From: Mycobacterium florentinum
GTDB taxonomy: Bacteria; Actinomycetota; Actinomycetes; Mycobacteriales; Mycobacteriaceae
NCBI RefSeq assembly: GCF_010730355.1
Contig: NZ_AP022576.1
Span: 3,472,001-3,536,000 of the forward strand
Direction: 5' to 3'
Length of the DNA: 64,000 bases
Shown here: positions 16,962 through 26,464 of the stretch, one piece after another
Layout: the number at the start of each line of letters is the position of its first letter
How positions within the stretch are numbered: position 1 is the stretch's first letter
Program-made: the position numbers and the translations under genes
The notes under the pieces: model-generated
What the model was told of the DNA's origin: nothing
The model's input: the letters and a program-made list of their open reading frames with translations, nothing else
Database searches by the model: none

Positions 16962-18050
16962 ATGGGCGTCCTGCGCTTCGTCTGGCAACGCGTGTTGGCG
17001 TTCGACCGGATCGGCTCGCGGATTCCCCAGCTGATCCAGATATGGCTCACCGAGTTTTTCTTCGTGATGCCGTTGACCTTCTTCATTGGCAAAGTCATCG
17101 ATATTCGCGGGGCATTCGGCGTGCCGGGGACGGGCGAGCGGCTCGACGGGGTGTTCTGGGGCGCGCTGGTAGTCTCGTTGATCTTCGGCTTCTTCTTCGT
17201 GCGCTCGCTGGTCAAGCCCCGGGTGGTGGAGGGTTCGTGGACCCCGGTGGTGCACGCCGATATCGGGTCGATGACCGTCTACGGCGGCAACCGCGCATGG
17301 ACCGTGACCTATCCGTACCTGACCAGCCACCCGAGTTACGCACTGCTGCTGCTGATTACGGCGCCGATCCCGGCCGTGATGCTGGCCGCGACCACGAATC
17401 AGGGTGACAGCACGTTCTACTGGCGGGTGTCCGGGATCGTCGGCCTGATCATCCTCGCCTGCATGGCGCTGACCCGGATCTTGGCCTGGTACGTCTTTCG
17501 CCTGGGGCGCCGGAAGCTGGATGCGCGGCTGGAGGGATTGCCGATCTCGCAACGCCGGCTCGGCTGGGAGATCGCCTGGAAGCCGGTGCTCGTCCTGCTG
17601 GTGCTGATGTACGCGATCGTCTGCATCCCGTTGGGCGCCATGTGGTTCAAAGAGCAACGCAGGATCGCCGCGCTTCCGGTCGTGACCCTCGCCGACACGG
17701 CCCACCCGGGCGACTACCGGCGAGTCAGCGGCACGGTGGCATCCCCAGCCGTGTACTGGGCGCCGCGAGGCACCGGGCGCGGCGGCAACAATTACGCGGG
17801 TGCCGGGGTCCTGGTCACGCTGGCCTCGGGTGGTGAGGCGCTGCTACTCGCGGAATCGCTGTCGGTGCCCGACTTCAAGGGCATGATGGCCCGCGTCCAC
17901 GGGGGCGTCGGTCAAGGCCAGCTGACGGCCACCGGCAAGGTGATCGACGCGATCACCGCCGACCAGCGCAAGTACTACGGCTTCGATCCGAGCGCCTTTG
18001 CCGAGGCGCCGCCGGAGGGCCGGTTGATGCTGTTGCTGTCGCAGCCGTAG
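16962..18050 (+). CDS. Hypothetical membrane protein
   Basis: 362 residues. About five hydrophobic segments are visible (roughly 27-45, 67-87, 126-143, 149-172 and 205-227), then a soluble C-terminal domain of about 130 residues with SGTVASPAVYWAPRG and a glycine-rich stretch. I do not recognise the family. The C-terminal part resembles an OB-like extracytoplasmic domain in pattern only. It stands before the copper ATPase gene with 139 bp between, including that gene's own regulated promoter, so it is probably a separate unit. Confidence 0.7.
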   Translation: MGVLRFVWQRVLAFDRIGSRIPQLIQIWLTEFFFVMPLTFFIGKVIDIRGAFGVPGTGERLDGVFWGALVVSLIFGFFFVRSLVKPRVVEGSWTPVVHADIGSMTVYGGNRAWTVTYPYLTSHPSYALLLLITAPIPAVMLAATTNQGDSTFYWRVSGIVGLIILACMALTRILAWYVFRLGRRKLDARLEGLPISQRRLGWEIAWKPVLVLLVLMYAIVCIPLGAMWFKEQRRIAALPVVTLADTAHPGDYRRVSGTVASPAVYWAPRGTGRGGNNYAGAGVLVTLASGGEALLLAESLSVPDFKGMMARVHGGVGQGQLTATGKVIDAITADQRKYYGFDPSAFAEAPPEGRLMLLLSQP

Positions 18051-18113
18051 GCCTGGACGCCCCGCGCCCGACACCGCGTCGCGACCAGGCAGAATGGCGC
18101 GGGTCACACCGTC

Positions 18114-18142
18114 TTGACGTATATACCCCACAAGGGTATACA
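18114..18142 (+). promoter_or_regulatory. Promoter of the copper ATPase gene
   Basis: TTGACG (18114-18119) and TATACA (18137-18142) are spaced by 17 nt. The first copper-regulator box covers the spacer and the -10, so bound repressor would block RNA polymerase. Confidence 0.6.
18124..18138. promoter_or_regulatory. RicR/CsoR-type copper box 1
   Basis: An exact match to TACCC-N5-GGGTA, the palindrome described for the mycobacterial copper-responsive repressor RicR; the symmetry extends to TATACCC and GGGTATA. It overlaps the -10 element. Confidence 0.75.
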
Positions 18143-18159
18143 GAGGGTGAGAGCTTGAG

Positions 18160-18174
18160 TACCCCAATGGGGTA
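18160..18174. promoter_or_regulatory. RicR/CsoR-type copper box 2
   Basis: A second exact TACCC-N5-GGGTA match, 36 bp from the first (centre to centre) and just upstream of the GGAAGGAG ribosome site. Two boxes imply tight copper-dependent repression. Confidence 0.75.
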
Positions 18175-18189
18175 TTGGGAAGGAGCGCC

Positions 18190-20475
18190 ATGACCACGAG
18201 CGCCGGCAGCAACCTGGAGCTGGACATCACCGGCATGACGTGCGGCTCGTGCGCGGCGCGGTTGGAAAAGGCGCTGAACAAACTCGACGGCGTGACGGCG
18301 ACCGTGAACTTCGCCCTGGAGCGGGCGTCGGTCAGCGTCCCGGCGGGATACGACCCGCAGTTGGTCGTCGACGAGGTCGAAAGGGCCGGTTACACCGCTG
18401 TTTTGCCGCAACGGCACGCGGAACCCGCGGCGAGCGCCGACGACCGCGAGCTGGCGTCGCTGCGCAGTCGGCTGATTACGGCGGTGGTGCTCGCGACCCC
18501 GGTGCTCGCGATGGCGATGATCCCCGCGCTGCAGTTCCGCAACTGGCAGTGGGCATCGCTGGCCCTGGCCGCTCCCGTGGTGGTGTGGGCGGGCCAGCCC
18601 TTCCATGCCGCGGCCTGGGCCAACCTCAGGCACCGCGCCGCCACCATGGACACCCTGGTGTCGATCGGAACCCTCTCGGCGTTCCTGTGGTCGCTGTATG
18701 CCCTGTTCTTCGGGACCGCCGGCCATCCCCACCTGCACCACGGCTTCACGCTGACCTTGGCGCGGGCCACTGCGCCCAGCAGCGGCGCCGGCAACATCTA
18801 CCTCGAAGTGGCCGCCGGTGTCACCCTGTTCGTCCTGGCCGGCCGCTATTTCGAGACGCGCGCCAAGCGGCGGGCCGGGGCCGCGCTGCGCGCCCTGCTG
18901 GAGCTCGGTGCCAAGGACGTCGCGGTGCTGCGTCCCGACATCCTGCGCCCCGACATCGACGGCGTCGAGATCCGGATCCCCGTCGAACAGCTCAAGGTCG
19001 GCGACAAGTTCGTCGTGCGTCCCGGGGAGAAGATCGCGACCGACGGCATCGTCACGGCCGGGTCGTCGGCCGTGGACGCGTCGATGCTGACCGGCGAGTC
19101 CGTCCCGATCGAGATCGGCGAGGGCGACGCCGTCACCGGCGCCACCGTGAACGTGGGCGGACGTCTCGTGGTGCGCGCCACCCGGGTTGGCGCAGACACC
19201 CAGCTGGCGCAGATGGCCAAGCTGGTCGAGGCCGCGCAATCGGGCAAGGCCAAGGCCCAGCGGCTCGCCGACCGCGTCTCCGCAGTCTTCGTTCCGATCG
19301 TCATCGCCATCGCCGTGGCGACCCTGGCGACATGGCTTGTCGCCGGATTCCCGGTCGCCGCGGCGTTCACTGCCGCGGTCGCGGTGCTGATCATCGCGTG
19401 CCCGTGCGCACTGGGCCTGGCCACGCCGACCGCGCTGTTGGTCGGAACGGGCCGCGCGGCCCAGCTCGGCGTGCTGATCAAGGGACCCCAGGTGCTGGAG
19501 TCCACCCGCAAGGTCGACACCATCGTGCTCGACAAGACCGGCACCGTGACCACCGGCAAGATGACGCTGGTCGAGGTCGTCACCGCGCCCGACACCGACC
19601 GCGCCGCGCTGCTGCGCTACGCCGGTGCGCTGGAGGACGCCTCGGAACACCCGGTTGCCCAAGCGATTTCCAGGGCCGCCGCCGCCGAACTCGGTTCGCT
19701 GCCGGCACCCGAGGGCTTTACGAACGTGGAAGGCAAGGGCGTGCAAGGCGTTGTCGACGGCCACGCCGTGGTCGTCGGCCGCGAGAGCCTGCTGGCCGAT
19801 TGGTCGCAGTACCTGGACCCGACGTTGTCGGCCGCGAAAGACCGCGCCGAGAGCGAAGGCAAGACGGCCGTGGCGGTGGGCTGGGACGGCAGCGCCCGCG
19901 GGATCCTGGTGATCGCCGACACGGTCAAGCCGACCAGCGCCGAGGCGATCCGGCAGTTCAAGCAGCTTGGGCTGACGCCGGTCCTGTTGACCGGTGACAA
20001 CGCGATCGTGGCCGACCGCATCGCCGGCGAGCTCAGGATTGCGCACGTCATCTCCGAGGTGCTGCCCGCGGACAAGGTCGCCGTGGTTCAGCGTTTGCAG
20101 TCCGACGGCAAGGTCGTCGCGATGGTCGGCGACGGGGTCAACGACGCCGCCGCCCTGGCCACCGCCGATCTCGGCATCGCGATGGGCACCGGCACGGACG
20201 TCGCGATCGAGGCCGCCGACCTGACCCTGGTCCGCGGCGACCTGCGCGCTGCTGTCGACGCGATCCGGCTCTCCCGCAAGACGCTGGCCACGATCAAGAT
20301 GAACCTGTTCTGGGCGTTCGGATACAACGTGGCCGCGATCCCGCTGGCCGCGCTGGGCCTGCTGAACCCGATGCTCGCGGGTGCCGCGATGGCCTTTTCC
20401 AGCGTCTTTGTCGTCGGCAACAGCCTGCGACTGCGCTCCTTCGCGAGCACGATCCGTTCCGGCGATATGCGATAG
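18190..20475 (+). CDS. ctpV: Copper-translocating P1B-type ATPase, CtpV-like
   Basis: 761 residues. An N-terminal heavy-metal-binding domain has MTCGSC (17-21 region; Cys18 and Cys21). Eight membrane helices are expected. TGES is at 301-304, the metal-site CPC at 404-406, the phosphorylated DKTGT at 448-452, the SEHP motif around 486, and the hinge motif MVGDGVND near 650. This is the Cu(I)-export class; the closest named relative by pattern is mycobacterial CtpV. ATG 18190 follows GGAAGGAG. Unlike ctpV of M. tuberculosis it has no csoR gene beside it, so control by RicR/CsoR must come from elsewhere. Confidence 0.88.
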   Translation: MTTSAGSNLELDITGMTCGSCAARLEKALNKLDGVTATVNFALERASVSVPAGYDPQLVVDEVERAGYTAVLPQRHAEPAASADDRELASLRSRLITAVVLATPVLAMAMIPALQFRNWQWASLALAAPVVVWAGQPFHAAAWANLRHRAATMDTLVSIGTLSAFLWSLYALFFGTAGHPHLHHGFTLTLARATAPSSGAGNIYLEVAAGVTLFVLAGRYFETRAKRRAGAALRALLELGAKDVAVLRPDILRPDIDGVEIRIPVEQLKVGDKFVVRPGEKIATDGIVTAGSSAVDASMLTGESVPIEIGEGDAVTGATVNVGGRLVVRATRVGADTQLAQMAKLVEAAQSGKAKAQRLADRVSAVFVPIVIAIAVATLATWLVAGFPVAAAFTAAVAVLIIACPCALGLATPTALLVGTGRAAQLGVLIKGPQVLESTRKVDTIVLDKTGTVTTGKMTLVEVVTAPDTDRAALLRYAGALEDASEHPVAQAISRAAAAELGSLPAPEGFTNVEGKGVQGVVDGHAVVVGRESLLADWSQYLDPTLSAAKDRAESEGKTAVAVGWDGSARGILVIADTVKPTSAEAIRQFKQLGLTPVLLTGDNAIVADRIAGELRIAHVISEVLPADKVAVVQRLQSDGKVVAMVGDGVNDAAALATADLGIAMGTGTDVAIEAADLTLVRGDLRAAVDAIRLSRKTLATIKMNLFWAFGYNVAAIPLAALGLLNPMLAGAAMAFSSVFVVGNSLRLRSFASTIRSGDMR

Positions 20476-20519
20476 TTGGTCTGGCCAACCGGTTTCCATA
20501 GCTTTTAAGGTCTGCACGT

Positions 20520-21902
20520 TTGCCCCGATTCCTCGGACAACTGTCCCTGCTGCACGGCTGGTTGCCACTCGCGACGCAAGCACTCGCCCTGCTCGTGGCG
20601 CTGATCGTCATCGACTGGCGCAAGCCGAGTTGGTGGAAGCGTGCGCTGCCGGTGGCGCTGATCGCGGCGATCGCCGTCACCGCGCTGGCGTACTGGTACA
20701 TCGCCTCGCTCGGCGTAGCAGGGGACCCCGCACCGAAGTCGCTGTGGCTGTGGATCGCGATGAGCGGATTGACCGCCACGGTGCTGCTGCTGGGCTGGAA
20801 GAGCGCCCGCTGGTGGCGTCGCGGGCTCGCGTTCCTTGCGGTCCCGCTGTGTGTGTTGTGCGCGGGCATGTCGTTGAACCTGTGGGTCGGCTACTTCCCC
20901 ACCGTGCTCGCCGCATGGAATCAGCTGACGTCCGCGCCGCTGCCCGACCAGATCGACCGGCTGCAGGTGACCGCGATGCAGGTCGCGGGCACCAGGCCGG
21001 ACAAGGGCGTCGTCGTGCCGGTCAACATCGACTCCGACGCATCCCACTTTCCGCACCGTCAGGAACTCGTCTACCTGCCGCCGGCCTGGTTCAACTCCAA
21101 CCCGCCGCCGCGGCTGCCGACGGTCATGATGCTGGGCTCGGCGTTCAACCTGCCGTCCGACTGGCTGGGGCCCGGTGGCGCGTTCACCGCCATCGACGGC
21201 TTTGCCGCCCGCCATCACGGTTTCGCCCCGGTCTTCGTGTTCCCCGATCCCACCGGCTCGTTCGACAACGACACCGAATGCGTCAACGGGAGCCGCGGCA
21301 ACGCCGCCGATCACCTGACCAAAGATGTGGTGCCGTTCATGGTCTCGAACTTCGGCGTCAGCGGCGACCGGGCGAATTGGGGTGTCGCCGGGTGGTCGAT
21401 GGGCGGTACCTGCGCCGTCACCCTGGCCGTCATGCATCCCGAACTGTTCAGCGCGTTCGTGGACATCGCCGGCGACTTCCGGCCCAACATCGGCAGCAAG
21501 GACCAGACCATCGCCGAGTTGTTCGGCGGCAACACCGCCGCCTGGGCGGAGTACGACCCGCTCACCGTGATGACCCGGCACGGCCGCTACACCGGGTTGT
21601 CGGGGTGGTTCGACATCCCCACCCCGCCCGGTGCGCACAGTGTCGCGCAGGCGGCCAACCCCGCCCTCGGGAGCACCGCCGCGGCCAATCCGGAGGGCCA
21701 AGACGCGGCCGCTCATGCGCTGTGCACCATCGCCGAGGCCAACGGGATCAGCTGCGCGGTGGTGACCCAGCCGGGCAAACATGACTGGCCATTCGCCGCC
21801 CAGGCGTTCGATGCAGCGTTGCCCTGGCTCGCCTCGACGCTGGGGACCCCGAATGTGGAGCCGGCCCAGTTGCCGCAACGGGGCGGCGGAGAACCGCACT
21901 GA
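20520..21902 (+). CDS. Membrane-anchored alpha/beta-hydrolase esterase
   Basis: 460 residues. Four N-terminal membrane segments (about 16-31, 44-64, 75-92 and 103-124) are followed by an extracytoplasmic esterase domain of the antigen-85/esterase-D-like type. The nucleophile motif is GWSMGG (291-296, Ser293); KHDW near 422 provides the likely catalytic His. The probable role is hydrolysis or acyl transfer on a cell-envelope ester. The start is TTG, 44 bp after the ATPase gene; it might be read from the copper-regulated promoter, but that is uncertain. Confidence 0.8.
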   Translation: MPRFLGQLSLLHGWLPLATQALALLVALIVIDWRKPSWWKRALPVALIAAIAVTALAYWYIASLGVAGDPAPKSLWLWIAMSGLTATVLLLGWKSARWWRRGLAFLAVPLCVLCAGMSLNLWVGYFPTVLAAWNQLTSAPLPDQIDRLQVTAMQVAGTRPDKGVVVPVNIDSDASHFPHRQELVYLPPAWFNSNPPPRLPTVMMLGSAFNLPSDWLGPGGAFTAIDGFAARHHGFAPVFVFPDPTGSFDNDTECVNGSRGNAADHLTKDVVPFMVSNFGVSGDRANWGVAGWSMGGTCAVTLAVMHPELFSAFVDIAGDFRPNIGSKDQTIAELFGGNTAAWAEYDPLTVMTRHGRYTGLSGWFDIPTPPGAHSVAQAANPALGSTAAANPEGQDAAAHALCTIAEANGISCAVVTQPGKHDWPFAAQAFDAALPWLASTLGTPNVEPAQLPQRGGGEPH

Positions 21903-21914
21903 TCCGATAGCGCG

Positions 21915-21933
21915 TCGTGACCGCATCGTGACC
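21915..21933 (+). promoter_or_regulatory. 11-bp direct repeats upstream of the deacetylase gene
   Basis: TCGTGACC occurs at 21915-21922 and 21926-21933, an 11-bp period that places both on one helix face, as for OmpR-type response regulators. The regulator is unknown. The 227-bp gap (21903-22129) otherwise contains AT-richer promoter-like sequence. Confidence 0.35.
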
Positions 21934-22129
21934 TTTGCAGGTCCACGCCTTTTTCGTCGAGAATTCACAGCTGACCCTCCCGTAACGAAACCGACATATT
22001 AGGGCTGGAAATGGTACGGTTCGCTGCTGTGGTCGCGAAGTTTGGCAAGGTAGGCAGCCCGTACGCGGGCCCGCCTGTCAGCCGCCGCACCGCAAACCAG
22101 TTGCCTGGCCGTTCGACCGAGGCCGTGCC

Positions 22130-22954
22130 ATGGAAGAGATGAAACGCCGTCGATTCCTCGGCTCGCTGGCCGCGGCCACGGTCGCGGCCGTGGGCGCCGC
22201 TCGCCTGATTGTCGACCCGCAACCGCGAACTTTTGCTCAGGTGCCACTCGATGCGGCCCCGACATCCGGCCCCCTCGCCCCGTCGCCGGTCGGCTTGTTG
22301 CCGCCCCCGCCGCTGAGTGCCCGGATCCCGCTACCGGGTGGCGGCGCGCTGACGACGATTCCCGGCGAAGGCGACCTGCTCGCACTGACCCTGGATGACG
22401 GGGTGAACAGCGACGTCGTGCGGGCCTACACGCAGCTCGCCAAGGACACCGGCGCACGGATGACGTTTTTCGTCAACGGGATCTACAACTCCTGGACCGA
22501 CAACCTGGATCTGTTGCGTCCGCTGGTGGAGTCCGGGCAGATTCAGCTCGGCAACCACACCTGGTCGCACCCGGACCTGACGTCCGTGCCGCAGAGCAGG
22601 GTCGAAGAGGAGCTCAAGCGCAATGACGAGTTCCTGAAGAAGACCTACGGCGTCGGCGCCAAACCGTATTACCGGCCGCCCTATGGAAAGCACAACGGCG
22701 CCGTCGACGCGGTGGCGAACGAACTCGGCTACACCGTCGCGACCCTGTGGTCTGGATCGTTATCGGACTCGACGCTGATCACCGAGGAATACATCCTCAA
22801 GATGATCGACGAGTACTTCACTCCGCAGAACATCGTGATCGGCCATCTCAATCACCTGCCCGTCACGCACGTCTATCCGCAACTGATCGACACGATCCGT
22901 GAGCGGAACCTGCGCACCGTCACGCTCAACGACGTCTTCATCAGAACGCCTTAA
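22130..22954 (+). CDS. Exported polysaccharide deacetylase (NodB/CE4)
   Basis: 274 residues with an N-terminal export signal (KRRRFLG, then an alanine-rich stretch), probably Tat-type. The CE4 domain shows motif 1 TLDDG (87-91), motif 2 HTWSH (143-147) and motif 3 RPPYG (182-186), so the metal-binding Asp-His-His set is complete. Such enzymes remove acetyl groups from peptidoglycan or other cell-wall sugars. The first ATG is at 22130; ATG 22139 is also plausible. The next gene starts 23 nt downstream and may be co-transcribed. Confidence 0.88.
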   Translation: MEEMKRRRFLGSLAAATVAAVGAARLIVDPQPRTFAQVPLDAAPTSGPLAPSPVGLLPPPPLSARIPLPGGGALTTIPGEGDLLALTLDDGVNSDVVRAYTQLAKDTGARMTFFVNGIYNSWTDNLDLLRPLVESGQIQLGNHTWSHPDLTSVPQSRVEEELKRNDEFLKKTYGVGAKPYYRPPYGKHNGAVDAVANELGYTVATLWSGSLSDSTLITEEYILKMIDEYFTPQNIVIGHLNHLPVTHVYPQLIDTIRERNLRTVTLNDVFIRTP

Positions 22955-22977
22955 CGACAAGACGATTGGCCGCGAGT

Positions 22978-23739
22978 ATGCCCGATCCACAGCGGCTTGG
23001 CGGGCTCGGCTGGGTGCGTCGGACCGGTGGCCGGCTCTCGGGTGCCGAGCGGCGCCGCCTGCTGATCGCGATCGCGGTGGGGCAGTGGACGAACGCGGTG
23101 GGACGGGTCAAGCTCGCATTGGGCCGGATTCCGGAGGCGGCCGCCCGCGTCGACCTGGACACGTTGCGGGTACCGGATTCGAAGTTCGCGCGCGAGGCCG
23201 AGCAGGCCGGCGCGGAATTGCCGCCGACCCTGCTGGGGCACTCCTACCGCACCTGGCTGTTCGGGCATGCACTCGCGGCCGTCGACGGTTACCAGCTGGA
23301 CGACGAGCTGTTCTACTGCGGGGCGCTGCTGCACGACTACGGCATCGTAAATCCCACGGCGGGGCGCGATTTCACCCTCGGCAGCGCCGAGCGGATGTTC
23401 GCCTGCGCGCGGACCGCGGGCGTGGATGACCAACGCGCGGATCTGCTCGCCGACGGTATCTGTGTGCATACGACACCGGGAATCACGGTCGATGCCGACG
23501 GCGCGATGGGCTGCTATCTGCAATGGGGAGCGATGGTCGACGGCGCCGGACTGCGGGTCTGGGATATCGCGCCGGGCAACGTCGCCGAGGTCCTACGGCG
23601 TCATCCGCGGGGCGATTTCAAACGCGAACTGGTGAGCATGATCCGTGCGGAGGCCGCGGCGGTACCGGCGGGACGCTTCGGGCTACTCGTTCGCTGCGGA
23701 ATGCCGCTGGCCGTGCGGCTAGCGCCATTCGATTCCTGA
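22978..23739 (+). CDS. HD-domain protein
   Basis: 253 residues from ATG 22978 (a TTG at 22966 is also in frame). The sequence LLGHSYRTWLFGHAL and, later, CGALLHDYG supplies the His (88) and His-Asp (119-120) expected of HD-superfamily metal-dependent hydrolases; a further conserved His lies in CVHTTPG. The pattern is nearest to cyanamide-hydratase-like or uncharacterised actinobacterial HD proteins. The substrate is unknown. Confidence 0.75.
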   Translation: MPDPQRLGGLGWVRRTGGRLSGAERRRLLIAIAVGQWTNAVGRVKLALGRIPEAAARVDLDTLRVPDSKFAREAEQAGAELPPTLLGHSYRTWLFGHALAAVDGYQLDDELFYCGALLHDYGIVNPTAGRDFTLGSAERMFACARTAGVDDQRADLLADGICVHTTPGITVDADGAMGCYLQWGAMVDGAGLRVWDIAPGNVAEVLRRHPRGDFKRELVSMIRAEAAAVPAGRFGLLVRCGMPLAVRLAPFDS

Positions 23740-23741
23740 CG

Positions 23742-24935
23742 TCAGTCGGGAGTGCCTGCCGAAGCGGCAGCCAGGCGCTCATCGAGAGTGGCATGGAAGT
23801 GGCCGATCGCGCTCTCATGACGTCCAAACTCCACGAATTCGTTTGCACCGGACTGTAAGCCACGTTGTACCCCCGCCGACATCTCATTGTCTTCAACCAA
23901 ACCGCGCTCGATGAAGCTACCCGCGCCGACCAGCCTGTCGGTCGGACTGAGCGAGACCCGAGCGGCGACATCGGGCCTGACCATCGAATAGGTGGTGACC
24001 GTGCTGTGGCCGACGTCCACCGGGTCTATCACGACCACGGCGATTACGTCCGGAAACGTAGCCAACATGACGTTGGGGAACAGCTGATACAGATACGTCA
24101 CCCGGGCATCCGTCGTCCAGGTGCTTTCCGGGCGTCCGCGAAGCCGCTCAATGTTTTGGTACGGAAACGTGATTCGACTGTTCGGTCCGAATCTCTCGAC
24201 CACATTGAGATCGTCGTACTGCACCGGGAAAAAGGTGTCTTTGTGCGTCGAACGGATGTGATAGCCCTCCAGGAACTGCTCGGCCAGCACCTTCCAGTTC
24301 ATTGCTCGCAGCGTCGAGTCCACCAGGATGAGTCGCTCGGCCGGGACCAACTTGTCCCGCCACGGACTTCCGTCGGTCAGCCACGCCATCGCGTCGTCGG
24401 CGGACTCTTGCCGGCCCACGTCAGCGGAGTCGAGCGGACCGATGACGATCAGGCCATCGACTTCGCGGCTGGGGACCTCGACCAGACCGCGGGTGGACAC
24501 GTCCAAATCGGTGAATGCGTCGGAGTGCGGCACATGTGACAGCGAGCCGTCCAGACGATACGTCCAGCCGTGGTAGCGGCATACCAACGCGTGGGCGCAT
24601 CCGGCCGCCTCGACAAGGGCGAATCCCCGATGCCGACATGCATTGCGGAACACCCGGGCCCGCTGATCCCGCCCACGCACCGCGAACAGCGGCACGCCGA
24701 ATGCGATTCGTTCGACGTGATCGCCGGGGTTCGGGATGGTCGCAGCGGGAACGAAAACACTCGGCATCGAGCGTAACATCCGCAGTTCCGCCGCGAATCT
24801 GCCTGGATTCAAGTAGTTTTCGACCGGCTCGCGCCAACTCTCACCCTCGTCGGTGGTGCCGGCGTCGATATGCGCCAGGATGCGCCGAGCGATTTCCACG
24901 TCGTCTGCGACGAGCAGCCTGGTGGCGGAGCTCAT
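23742..24935 (-). CDS. Rieske-type aromatic ring-hydroxylating oxygenase, large subunit
   Basis: 397 residues from ATG 24935 (an upstream ATG at 24971 lies inside the divergent promoter). The Rieske [2Fe-2S] ligands are C100-x-H102 and C119-x2-H122, and the mononuclear iron ligands include His226 and His231 in EGYHIRSTH. Such enzymes hydroxylate aromatic or sterol-like rings or demethylate amines, and need separate ferredoxin and reductase partners; none is encoded nearby. The gene is divergent from a PaaX-like regulator that probably controls it. The ATG lies about 8 nt from a TGATAC -10-like element, so a leaderless transcript is possible. Confidence 0.88.
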   Translation of the reverse strand: MSSATRLLVADDVEIARRILAHIDAGTTDEGESWREPVENYLNPGRFAAELRMLRSMPSVFVPAATIPNPGDHVERIAFGVPLFAVRGRDQRARVFRNACRHRGFALVEAAGCAHALVCRYHGWTYRLDGSLSHVPHSDAFTDLDVSTRGLVEVPSREVDGLIVIGPLDSADVGRQESADDAMAWLTDGSPWRDKLVPAERLILVDSTLRAMNWKVLAEQFLEGYHIRSTHKDTFFPVQYDDLNVVERFGPNSRITFPYQNIERLRGRPESTWTTDARVTYLYQLFPNVMLATFPDVIAVVVIDPVDVGHSTVTTYSMVRPDVAARVSLSPTDRLVGAGSFIERGLVEDNEMSAGVQRGLQSGANEFVEFGRHESAIGHFHATLDERLAAASAGTPD

Positions 24936-24943
24936 GCCCGCCA

Positions 24944-24985
24944 GTATCACACTACGGACGTCACGCGTCAATCATTTGGTGATAC
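24944..24985. promoter_or_regulatory. Mirror-image GTATCAC/GTGATAC elements between Rieske and PaaX-like genes
   Basis: GTATCAC (24944-24950) and GTGATAC (24979-24985) face each other across 28 nt. Each could be a -10 (TGATAC) for the gene on its side, or together they may be an operator. ATCA-N5-TGAT (24971-24983) is a second small dyad. Confidence 0.45.
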
Positions 24986-24995
24986 GGTTGCGCAC

Positions 24996-25808
24996 GTGCC
25001 CGCCGTGTCCGAGTCTCGAATCAGCGATCTGCTGGACAGCCGGCCGCTCAGCGCACGCTCGGTGCTCGCGTCGGCATTGTTGGGATCCGACCATGCTCGC
25101 CTCACGGTCGCGGAGCTGGTTGCCGTGGCCGGCCTGTTCGGTATCAGCGCCGGTGCCGCCCGCACCTGTTTGTGGCGGATGGTTTCCAACGGCGAGCTCA
25201 CCGGGGACGACGGCAGCTACGCGCTGGCCGGCCGCTTGCTGGAGCGGCGCCTGCGCGTAGACGAAGCATCCCGCGGCGACGACGCCGTTACCTCCCGATG
25301 GGACGGTACATGGGAGTTGGCGATCGTCTCGCTGGATCGCCGGTCGGCCGCCGCTCGGCTCGAGCTGAGGAAATCAGCAATGGCGCTGCACCTTGCGGAG
25401 CTTCGGGACGGCGTCTGGATACGCCCGGACAACCTTGACCCGCAACGGCTTCCGGCGTCGCGGGAGGTGCTGGATCGACAATGCACCCATTTTCACGGCG
25501 CCGCCACCGACATCACCCCGGACAGGTTGCGAGCGCTGTTTTCCCTTGAGGAGTGGGCGAACGATGCCAGGGCGCTCATCGACGCGATGAACGCCGCGTC
25601 CACCACGAGCACACGCGATGATTCGACCGAAAGCTTCACCTACGACTTCGCGTTGTCGATCGCCGTGGTCCGGCACCTCCAGCTCGACCCGCAACTACCC
25701 GTAGAGCTGATTCCGAAGCGCTGGCCGGGGCACGCGCTGCGCACCACCTACCGCCGGTTCGACGATGCATACAAACGGCGAATGAACACCGCCTTCCGCG
25801 GTTCATGA
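24996..25808 (+). CDS. PaaX family transcriptional regulator
   Basis: 270 residues from GTG 24996 (a GTG at 25005 is also possible). The N-terminal winged helix (about 28-75, with FGISAGAARTCLWRMVSNGEL) and the PaaX central and C-terminal domains (from SRWDGTWELAIVS) are clear. PaaX represses aromatic CoA-thioester catabolism in other bacteria and responds to phenylacetyl-CoA. Here the divergent Rieske oxygenase is the likely target; the inducer cannot be read from the sequence. Its end is 22 bp from a convergent gene. Confidence 0.85.
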   Translation: MPAVSESRISDLLDSRPLSARSVLASALLGSDHARLTVAELVAVAGLFGISAGAARTCLWRMVSNGELTGDDGSYALAGRLLERRLRVDEASRGDDAVTSRWDGTWELAIVSLDRRSAAARLELRKSAMALHLAELRDGVWIRPDNLDPQRLPASREVLDRQCTHFHGAATDITPDRLRALFSLEEWANDARALIDAMNAASTTSTRDDSTESFTYDFALSIAVVRHLQLDPQLPVELIPKRWPGHALRTTYRRFDDAYKRRMNTAFRGS

Positions 25809-25830
25809 CCGGCAACTTGGCTGTCCCACC

Positions 25831-26415
25831 CTATCGCCGCGATTCTGCGTCGGCCTTGATCGTCTTCAGGGTCGCGCGCATGATGTGCGCGACGAACGGC
25901 CGTATCAGCCACCAGTACCGCAGGAACCGGCGGCGCGACTCCACATCGGTTGTCGCGGTTCGGCATTGGTAGCTGAGCAGTGTGTGGCTTTCCCCATAGC
26001 GCGCGACCGAGAAGTTGGCGGCAATCTTTCCCCAGCCGGGCTCGGCGAACGCGGCGAAATCCGCCAACGCTACGTCACGCCACTCGATCACCGGCTGCCA
26101 AAACTTCCCCACCGCACCGAAGGCGATCTCGCGGTCCGGTCGTTCGCCGAGCAGTAGCCAGCCCGGCAGCCCGACGCCCTCGGCGACCAGGAGTCGCGGC
26201 GGCGGCGGGGCGGCCTTGCCGCGCAATCGCTCCGGTAAGCCGCGCAGCCACATCGACACCGCCAGCAGCGGCGTGCGTACGGAAAGCAGGTCCAGAGACC
26301 TGGCCGCCCGAAACGTGGCCGGCACGTCGGCGGCCACCACCGCATGTTCGACGAGCATCGCATCGAACGCCGGAACGGAAGCCTCGATGACCATGCGTTC
26401 GGCGGCGCCAACCAT
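25831..26415 (-). CDS. Hypothetical protein, SRPBCC-like
   Basis: 194 residues from ATG 26415; a start at 26487 would overlap the MarR gene, and ATG 26394 is also possible. ATFRAARSLDLL, then GAVGKFWQP, FAEPGWGKIAANF and CRTATTDVESRRRF follow the strand-helix pattern of START/SRPBCC proteins found in mycobacteria. No catalytic site is visible. It follows the MarR gene on the same strand and may share its transcript. Confidence 0.65.
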   Translation of the reverse strand: MVGAAERMVIEASVPAFDAMLVEHAVVAADVPATFRAARSLDLLSVRTPLLAVSMWLRGLPERLRGKAAPPPPRLLVAEGVGLPGWLLLGERPDREIAFGAVGKFWQPVIEWRDVALADFAAFAEPGWGKIAANFSVARYGESHTLLSYQCRTATTDVESRRRFLRYWWLIRPFVAHIMRATLKTIKADAESRR

Positions 26416-26464
26416 GGTGCAATTCTCGAGGCCGGCGCCACCCGGAGCTAGGGTCACTAGTCCC

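Noticed and set aside
17953..20583. An 876-codon open frame antisense to the copper ATPase gene
   Set aside because: Arginine-, glycine- and histidine-rich reading without domains; the P-type ATPase on the other strand explains the DNA fully.
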